This document shows positions 14,277 to 19,013 of a stretch of 19,013 bases of DNA, one piece after another (positions within the stretch are counted from its first letter, which is position 1; each line of letters opens with the position of its first letter). The notes below the pieces were generated by a model, which saw only the letters and a list, made by a program, of their open reading frames with translations, was not told the origin of the DNA and did no database searches. The DNA lies in NCBI GenBank assembly GCA_900759045.1, contig CAAETU010000017.1:1-19013 (forward strand), in the 5' to 3' direction. The translations under genes were made by a program, and so were the position numbers. The stretch is from an uncultured Collinsella sp. (GTDB lineage: Bacteria > Actinomycetota > Coriobacteriia > Coriobacteriales > Coriobacteriaceae).

Positions 14277-15137
14277 ATGGCACAGCATATGGCTCAGCAA
14301 AATGCCGAGGGTTCGCGCGACCTGTCCACGCTGGTCGACGCGTCGGCCGAGCTGCAGCATCTGGTGCAGACCATCTGGCGCCTGCGTCAGCCCGACGGCT
14401 GCCCGTGGGACCGCGAACAGACGCACCGCAGCATTGGCAAAAACATGATCGAGGAAGCCTACGAGGCGCTCGATTGCATCGAGGCGGACGACGTGGCACA
14501 TCTGCGCGAGGAGCTGGGCGATGTGCTCATGCAAGTAGTACTGCATGCGCAGATTGCGGCGGACGCCGGCGAGTTTACGCTGGCCGATGTGGCACGCGAT
14601 ATCGACGCCAAGCTCATCCGCCGTCATCCGCACGTATTTGGCGATGCGGATGCCGATAACTCCGACGAAGTGCTCAAGATCTGGGACGAGGTCAAGCTTG
14701 CCGAGAAGGCTGCCAAGGACAAGGCCGTGGCAGCAGGCGAGGCTGCGCCCGAGGGCCTGCTCGACGGCGTGCCCACACATCTGCCGGCGCTGATGCAGGC
14801 GCAGAAGGTGTCGCGCAAGGCGGCTGCCGTGGGCTTTGAGTGGGAGACGGTCCAGGACGTGTGGGACGAGGTAGCCGAGGAGCGTGCCGAGTTTGAGGCC
14901 GAGGAGCCCGGCTCGCCCGAGCGCGAAATGGAGTTTGGCGACCTGCTCTTTGCCTTGGTCAACGTCGCGCGCAAAGAGGGGATCGACGCCGAGAGTGCCC
15001 TGCGCGCCAGCACGGCAAAGTTCCGCCGTCGCTGGGCCGCGATGGAGCGGATGGCGGCCGATGCTCACGTGGATCTTGCCGAGCTTTCGACCCACGGCCT
15101 CAACGACCTGTGGGATGCCGCAAAGGCGGAGGAGTAA
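14277..15137 (+). CDS. mazG: Nucleoside triphosphate pyrophosphohydrolase MazG
   Basis: 286 residues with two MazG domains. It hydrolyses NTPs to NMPs and pyrophosphate, a house-cleaning role, and in some bacteria modulates ppGpp or removes damaged nucleotides. The first domain has the signature RLRQPDGCPWDREQTH (36-50), the EExxE motif at Glu59-Glu63 and ELGD at 79-82. The second has a similar acidic helix (about 200-215) and EFGDLLFALVNVARK. The start at 14277 has GGAGGAGGA at 14261-14269. An ATG four codons later is a possible alternative. Its position upstream of eno, ftsB and ppx matches other Actinobacteria. It is followed by a strong terminator. Confidence 0.95.
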   Translation: MAQHMAQQNAEGSRDLSTLVDASAELQHLVQTIWRLRQPDGCPWDREQTHRSIGKNMIEEAYEALDCIEADDVAHLREELGDVLMQVVLHAQIAADAGEFTLADVARDIDAKLIRRHPHVFGDADADNSDEVLKIWDEVKLAEKAAKDKAVAAGEAAPEGLLDGVPTHLPALMQAQKVSRKAAAVGFEWETVQDVWDEVAEERAEFEAEEPGSPEREMEFGDLLFALVNVARKEGIDAESALRASTAKFRRRWAAMERMAADAHVDLAELSTHGLNDLWDAAKAEE

Positions 15138-15141
15138 GACT

Positions 15142-15187
15142 GCGGGAACGACGGGCTGACACGCTTCATCGTTCCCGCTAAATTTTT
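15142..15187 (+). terminator. Intrinsic terminator after mazG
   Basis: GCGGGAACGA (15142-15151) pairs perfectly with TCGTTCCCGC (15169-15178) around a 17-base loop, followed by TAAATTTTT. This separates the yfcE-mazG transcript from enolase. Confidence 0.85.
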
Positions 15188-15208
15188 CGAAAATCAAGTG
15201 TATCCCTC

Positions 15209-15253
15209 GGCTAACTTAGGGCATAATGCAAAAAGTGCGACATGGCTAACTTA
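15209..15253 (+). promoter_or_regulatory. eno: Enolase promoter region with a 10-base direct repeat
   Basis: CATAAT at 15222-15227 is a good -10 candidate; the region 17 bases upstream (TGTATC, 15199-15204) is only a weak -35. An exact 10-base word, GGCTAACTTA, occurs at 15209-15218 and again at 15244-15253, so it brackets the -10 and the predicted start site with a period of 35. This may be an operator or chance. No other regulatory motif is recognised in this 192-base gap. Confidence 0.45.
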
Positions 15254-15329
15254 TGAACCTGCGCGCCTCTACAGCGTGCAAGCCGCGTCGCCAAGCATTC
15301 AACCCGTTTCCAAGTGAGAGGGAGACAAC

Positions 15330-16619
15330 ATGAGCGATATTTTGGACGTTTACGGTCGCGAGGTGCTCGACAGCCGCGGCAATCCCACCGTCGAGGTCGA
15401 GGTCGTGCTCGAGGACGGCAGCTTTGGCCGCGCAATGGTGCCTTCGGGTGCTTCGACCGGCGCCTTTGAAGCCTGCGAGCTGCGCGATGGCGACAAGGGC
15501 CGCTACCTGGGCAAGGGCGTTTCGCAGGCCGTCGAGCATGTCAACAACGAGTGCGCTAACGCCGTCGTGGGCCTCGATGCCTTCGACCAGCGCGCCGTCG
15601 ATGCCGCGCTGATTGCTGCGGACGGTACCCCCAACAAGACCAAGCTCGGTGCCAACGCCATCCTGGGCGTGTCGCTGGCCGTCGCCCGCGCCGCTGCCGA
15701 GTCGGCGGGCCTGTCGCTGTACCAGTACCTGGGCGGCGTCAACGCCCACCTGCTGCCCACGCCCATGATGAACATTCTCAACGGCGGCGTGCATGCCGAC
15801 AATAACGTTGACTTCCAGGAGTTCATGATCATGCCGGTGGGCGCCCCGAGCTTTGCCGAGGGCCTGCGTTGGTGCGCCGAGGTCTACCACACCCTCAAGG
15901 GCGTGCTGCACGAGGCTGGCCTGGGCGGTGGTGTGGGCGACGAGGGCGGCTTTGCCCCCAACCTTAAGACCAATGCCGAGCCGTTTGAGTACATCACCAA
16001 GGCCGTGGAAAAGGCCGGTTTTAAGCCCGGCGTCGACTTCATGTACGCCATGGATCCGGCCTCGACCGAGTTCTACAACGCCGAGACCGGCATGTACGAG
16101 CTCAAGGGCGAGGGTGTTGAGTACACGAGCGCCCAGATGGTCGATTACTGGGAGAAGCTCGTCGACACCTATCCCATCATTTCCATCGAGGACGGCATGG
16201 CCGAGGAAGACTGGGACGGCTGGGTCGAGCTTACTCGCCGCATTGGCAACAAGGTGCAGCTGGTGGGCGACGACCTGTTCGTTACCAACACCGAGCGCCT
16301 TAAGAAGGGTATCGAGCTGGGCGCCGCCAATGCGATCCTGGTCAAGGTCAACCAGATTGGCACGCTCACCGAGTCGCTCGAGGCTATCGAGACCGCCAAG
16401 GAGGCCGGCTACGCCTGCATCGTGAGCCACCGCTCCGGCGAGACCGAGGACTCCACGATCGCCGACCTGGTCGTGGGCGTCAACGCCGGTCAGATCAAGT
16501 CGGGCGCCCCGTGCCGCAGCGATCGCATCGCCAAGTACAACCAGCTCATCCGCATCGAGGACGAGCTCGAGGGCAGTGCGCGCTACGCCGGCAAGGCCGC
16601 GTTCTACAACATTCGCTAA
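15330..16619 (+). CDS. eno: Enolase (phosphopyruvate hydratase)
   Basis: 429 residues, the standard length. It interconverts 2-phosphoglycerate and phosphoenolpyruvate in glycolysis as a magnesium enzyme. Seen: VYGREVLDSRGNPTVEVEV at the N-terminus, PSGASTGAFEA, the metal-site regions AMDPASTEF, SIEDGMAEEDWDG and VGDDLFVTN, the catalytic-lysine signature LVKVNQIGTLTES, and SHRSGETED. AGAGGGAG at 15317-15324 sets the start. It has its own promoter and terminator. The phosphoenolpyruvate formed also fuels the PTS of region 1. Confidence 0.99.
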   Translation: MSDILDVYGREVLDSRGNPTVEVEVVLEDGSFGRAMVPSGASTGAFEACELRDGDKGRYLGKGVSQAVEHVNNECANAVVGLDAFDQRAVDAALIAADGTPNKTKLGANAILGVSLAVARAAAESAGLSLYQYLGGVNAHLLPTPMMNILNGGVHADNNVDFQEFMIMPVGAPSFAEGLRWCAEVYHTLKGVLHEAGLGGGVGDEGGFAPNLKTNAEPFEYITKAVEKAGFKPGVDFMYAMDPASTEFYNAETGMYELKGEGVEYTSAQMVDYWEKLVDTYPIISIEDGMAEEDWDGWVELTRRIGNKVQLVGDDLFVTNTERLKKGIELGAANAILVKVNQIGTLTESLEAIETAKEAGYACIVSHRSGETEDSTIADLVVGVNAGQIKSGAPCRSDRIAKYNQLIRIEDELEGSARYAGKAAFYNIR

Positions 16620-16692
16620 ACAGGCGAATTTGGCGAGGGGGAGGCTGACTCGGTTCCGCCCCCGCCTTGGCTGGACGCCGCAAAGCGCTGTG

Positions 16693-16724
16693 GGCGCTGG
16701 GCCATATGGCTCAGCGCCTTTTTT
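16693..16724 (+). terminator. Intrinsic terminator after enolase
   Basis: GGCGCTGGGCC (16693-16703) pairs with GGCTCAGCGCC (16708-16718) with one G-U pair, a 4-base loop and six Ts. This is the strongest terminator in the window. Confidence 0.93.
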
Positions 16725-16763
16725 ATGTCGAGCAAAGGCTGTCGAAGGCGGTGTGCGCGCTCG

Positions 16764-16772
16764 TGCTATAAC
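16764..16772 (+). promoter_or_regulatory. Extended -10 promoter before the ftsB-like gene
   Basis: TGCTATAAC at 16764-16772 fits an extended -10 (TGnTATAAC) located 43 bases before the start codon and after the enolase terminator. No convincing -35 is seen, which an extended -10 may not need. Confidence 0.5.
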
Positions 16773-16815
16773 TAAAGGACTTAGCGCAAACAAACCTCAA
16801 CCGCACAAGGCGCAC

Positions 16816-17577
16816 ATGGATCAGATTTACGACAACAGGTACTATTCCGCCGGTTCGCGTGAGCCGTCGCCTCGCCGTGCGCGCACGGTGCAGCTCGGTG
16901 GGTCCGCCTACGCCGGCGCCGACCGCTCCACGCAGCGCCCGACAAGTACCTCGCGCTCCCATGCTCAAATGAATACGTCGACGGACCGCCCGCCACGTTC
17001 GGCGCGCCCGACGCATGCTCAGCGCCCCTCGGCTCAAACGCACGAAAAGTCGACCAGGCCCTCGAACCGTCTTTCGGGCTCGGACTTCATGCACTACGCC
17101 AACGACAACGCGGTGGTCAAGGCAATTTACGACTTTACCCACGGTCCTCAGCGAGGGCTATTCATCGGCATTGTCGTTGCCCTGGTGCTCGTGAGCCTGT
17201 ATTTCCCCGTGCGCGATCTGTACGTGGCAAAGCGTTCGAGCGATATCTTGGCCAAGCAGGTCGAGATTCGTCAGCAATACAATGATGAGCTGCAAAAAAG
17301 CGTCGACAAGTTGCTCTCGGAGGAGGGCATCAAGGATGCGGCATCCGAGGACCTGGGCCTGGTGATGCCCGGCGAGAAGAGGATTGAAGTGCAGGGCCTA
17401 GACGGCGATTCGGATGCCTCGTCGAGCCAGAAGTCGTCGAACGCCAAGAAAGCCAGCGAGGTGGCCAAGGAGATCGAAGAAGTCGGCAAGGACGCGCCGT
17501 GGTACATTCAGACGCTCGACATGCTGTTTGGATTTAACGGCGTCGAGGGTCAGACGGTCGCGTCCAGCGGCGAGTAG
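16816..17577 (+). CDS. FtsB/DivIC-family septum formation initiator with long N-terminal extension
   Basis: 253 residues. Residues 1-90 are a Ser/Thr/Pro/Arg-rich, probably disordered cytoplasmic region. A single membrane segment (about 114-131, GLFIGIVVALVLVSLYFPV) follows, then a charged coiled-coil-like region (about 138-170). The segment ASEDLGLVMPGEKRIEV resembles the end of the DivIC/FtsB domain. A Ser/Lys-rich tail and a short C-terminal segment (PWYIQTLDMLFGF) complete it. FtsB-type proteins join FtsL and FtsQ/DivIB in the divisome. The eno-ftsB-ppx order is conserved in Actinobacteria, which supports the call. AAGG lies 5 bases before ATG 16816. The usual DUF501-type gene between ftsB and ppx is absent. 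Confidence 0.85.
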   Translation: MDQIYDNRYYSAGSREPSPRRARTVQLGGSAYAGADRSTQRPTSTSRSHAQMNTSTDRPPRSARPTHAQRPSAQTHEKSTRPSNRLSGSDFMHYANDNAVVKAIYDFTHGPQRGLFIGIVVALVLVSLYFPVRDLYVAKRSSDILAKQVEIRQQYNDELQKSVDKLLSEEGIKDAASEDLGLVMPGEKRIEVQGLDGDSDASSSQKSSNAKKASEVAKEIEEVGKDAPWYIQTLDMLFGFNGVEGQTVASSGE

Positions 17578-17605
17578 GCGAGTAGCGCCCGGAGGGGAGC
17601 CCGCA

Positions 17606-18607
17606 ATGACAAATTGCAAACGATATAAGGTGGCCGCGATTGACCTGGGGACGGTTTCGTCGCGGCTGGTGCTGGCCCAGGTCGAGGGCGGGGCGATCGT
17701 GGAATCGTCCAAGCATACCGAGATTACCGACTTGGGCGAGGGCGTGGACGCGACGGGGCGCTTTTGCGAGGCGGCCGTTGAGCGTGTGCTCGCTGCGTGT
17801 CGGATGTTTGTGGACGAGGCCCGTGCCTTTGGGGCTGCGTGCGTCTGCACCACGTGCACGAGCGCCGCGCGCGATGCGTCCAACGCCGCGCTGCTACTGG
17901 GCGGACTGCGCGATCTGGGGCTTGAGCCACAGGTGATTCCGGGAGAGGTCGAGGCGCGCCTGACATTTTTTGGCGTGGCGCACGACTTTGCCGGTGAACG
18001 CATTATCGTCGCCGATTCGGGTGGCGGCTCCACGGAGCTCGCGACGGGCGTGTACGCACCAGAGCGTGGGGTCTTTGCGCTGGAGGGAACGCGCTCACTG
18101 GACATTGGCTGCCGTCGTGTGACGGAGCGCTTTTTCTCGGCGTTGCCGCCCGCGGACGACGAGCTCGCGGTTGCCGCCGCGTGGGCGGGCGAGCATTTCT
18201 CCGCCTATTTTGAGGGCCTGCCGAGCAATTTTGAGCGTGCAGAGCGCCTGGTCGCAGTGGGCGGTACCGTTACCACGCTCGTGGCGCTGGTCCACGAGCT
18301 GGAGCCGTACGACTCGAGCTTTGTGCACCTGCGCGAGCTTTCGATGGAGCAGATCTCGGCCGCCATCGATCGTATGTCTACGCTGGATGTGGAGGGTATC
18401 GCTGCGCTGCCGGGCGTGCAGCCCAAGCGCGCGGGCGTGATTCTGGCCGGCGCCGTGGTGATTCGCGAGCTCATGCGAGCCGGCGGCTACAAGACGCTTA
18501 CCGTGAGCGAGAACAGCCTACTCGCCGGAATGGCCGCCACCATCAACGAGACCCTCGACGGCGCGACTCCCACCATCGCCTGGACCCCCACTCTCAGCAC
18601 CCTCTAA
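17606..18607 (+). CDS. Ppx/GppA-family exopolyphosphatase or pppGpp phosphohydrolase
   Basis: 333 residues of the ASKHA-fold Ppx/GppA family, in the short form lacking the C-terminal HD-like domain. Seen: AIDLGTVSSRLVLA (phosphate loop 1), CTTCTSAARDASN, the catalytic-glutamate region VIPGEVEARLTFFGV (probably Glu116), DSGGGSTELATG (137 onward), LDIGCRRVTERF and VAVGGTVTTL. These enzymes remove phosphate from polyphosphate or from pppGpp. The usual GTNS of loop 1 reads GTVS here. GGAGGGGAG at 17591-17599 precedes the ATG. The gene follows ftsB by 28 bases and ends 3 bases before repeat copy 2. Ppx and GppA cannot be told apart from the sequence. Confidence 0.9.
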   Translation: MTNCKRYKVAAIDLGTVSSRLVLAQVEGGAIVESSKHTEITDLGEGVDATGRFCEAAVERVLAACRMFVDEARAFGAACVCTTCTSAARDASNAALLLGGLRDLGLEPQVIPGEVEARLTFFGVAHDFAGERIIVADSGGGSTELATGVYAPERGVFALEGTRSLDIGCRRVTERFFSALPPADDELAVAAAWAGEHFSAYFEGLPSNFERAERLVAVGGTVTTLVALVHELEPYDSSFVHLRELSMEQISAAIDRMSTLDVEGIAALPGVQPKRAGVILAGAVVIRELMRAGGYKTLTVSENSLLAGMAATINETLDGATPTIAWTPTLSTL

Positions 18608-18610
18608 ATA

Positions 18611-18677
18611 AGTTGCGGTGAAATACGGACTAAAATCGCCCTTTCGGGCCCCAAACAGTCCCTATTCCACCGCAACT
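18611..18677 (-). repeat. Dispersed palindromic repeat, copy 2
   Basis: Arms at 18611-18631 and 18657-18677 (21 bases each) match the arms of copy 1. In - strand RNA they pair with one G-U and one G-G mismatch. The centre differs from copy 1 and holds a small hairpin that reads GCCC-GAAA-GGGC on the minus strand, a GNRA tetraloop. Like copy 1 it lies between convergent gene ends (ppx and the DUF4143 gene). Confidence 0.8.
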
Positions 18678-18681
18678 CAAC

Positions 18682-18746
18682 AGCCGGCACCTGGGGACGT
18701 TCCTTTTCTGCCGGCACCTGGGGACAGTCCTTGCAGGGCGTCCCCA
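18682..18746. repeat. Tandem GCCGGCACCTGGGGAC repeat and adjoining small hairpin
   Basis: GCCGGCACCTGGGGAC occurs at 18683 and again at 18710, a period of 27. The second copy runs into TGGGGAC at 18719-18725, which can pair with GTCCCCA at 18740-18746. Similar pieces occur beside copy 1 of the palindrome (GGGACAGTC, from 11988) and, inverted, in the hisB-hisH palindrome. They appear to be modules of the same intergenic repeat landscape. Confidence 0.65.
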
Positions 18747-18752
18747 CAGCGC

Positions 18753-19013
18753 CTATGCCAGCTTGTCGATTTGCCCAATCTCCCAAAGCGGAATATTGAC
18801 GAGCATGCCCTCGTCTCTATATGCCGCCAGGGAGCTCCTCACGCAACGCTCGAGTTTGAATTTTTCGCAGGCTACTTTCAGACTCTTCGCTTTAAGGTTC
18901 TCTGCCGCCTTGACCTCAAGCGGAAGCACGGTTCCCGCATGGTCGATGGCAAAGTCGGTTTCGGCATTGCCGGAGGTAGAGGACCAATACGCGGGAGTTT
19001 TGTCCTGGAGCAA
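18753..19013 (-). CDS. DUF4143-type AAA ATPase, C-terminal fragment
   Basis: The last 86 residues of a minus-strand gene whose 5' part lies beyond the window. The fragment matches the C-terminal DUF4143 region of ATP-binding proteins that pair an AAA (AAA_14) domain with a PD-(D/E)XK nuclease-like fold. Within the fragment, Asp20 (GNAETDFAI) and Glu33-x-Lys35 (LPLEVKAAENL) are the likely nuclease-like residues, followed by KSLKVACEKFKLERCVRSS. The function of this widespread family is poorly known; many members behave like accessory, strain-variable genes. The start at the window edge is not real. Confidence 0.85.
   Translation of the reverse strand: MLQDKTPAYWSSTSGNAETDFAIDHAGTVLPLEVKAAENLKAKSLKVACEKFKLERCVRSSLAAYRDEGMLVNIPLWEIGQIDKLA

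Noticed and set aside
15246..16793. Minus-strand open frame of about 515 codons opposite enolase
   Set aside because: Antisense to a full enolase gene and across its terminator, with no recognisable product.

Overview
The window looks like chromosomal DNA of a high-GC, gut-type actinobacterium of the Coriobacteriia, most likely Collinsella or a close relative. The call rests on three things: the mazG-eno-ftsB/divIC-ppx gene order typical of Actinobacteria, Firmicute-like traits in the histidine pathway (short HisG with HisZ, PHP-type histidinol phosphatase), and a mannose-family PTS next to sugar-amine enzymes. No database search was possible, so the genus is an inference. Coding density is high and no gap between genes reaches 300 bases. 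I see no tRNA, rRNA, CRISPR array or transposase gene.

Region 1 (1-3845, + strand) is a sugar-uptake and catabolism module. It holds the 3' end of a SIS-domain phosphosugar deglycase/isomerase (FrlB/GfrF-like), a complete mannose-type PTS (EIIA, EIIB, EIIC, EIID) and a TIM-barrel epimerase resembling FrlC. Together these suggest import and phosphorylation of an Amadori compound such as fructoselysine, or a related substrate, followed by deglycation. Terminator-like hairpins sit on both sides of the PTS block.

Region 2 (about 3934-11981, + strand) is a complete histidine operon: hisZ-hisG (fused into one protein), hisD, hisC, hisB, hisH, hisA, hisF, hisI, hisE. Most junctions overlap or are only a few bases apart. 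Hairpins lie before hisZG, between hisZG and hisD, and between hisB and hisH. The step that HisB does not cover, histidinol-phosphate phosphatase, is supplied by a convergent PHP-family gene at 12102-13013 (- strand). The operon and this gene therefore encode all steps from PRPP to histidine.

Region 3 (13183-15187, + strand) carries a stand-alone LarC C-terminal-domain protein, a YfcE-type metallophosphoesterase and MazG, ending in a strong terminator. Region 4 (15188-18607, + strand) carries enolase with its own promoter and terminator, an FtsB/DivIC-like division protein and a Ppx/GppA phosphatase. The window closes with the 3' end of a DUF4143-type ATPase gene on the - strand.

A dispersed palindromic repeat occurs twice (12021-12089 and 18611-18677), each time between convergent genes. 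Both copies share the same arms with different centres, and both fold better as minus-strand RNA. A third, different palindrome sits inside the his operon. Short GGGACAG-containing modules accompany all three. These repeats, the HisZ-HisG fusion, the candidate Amadori PTS locus and the orphan LarC2 protein are the features most worth a second look.
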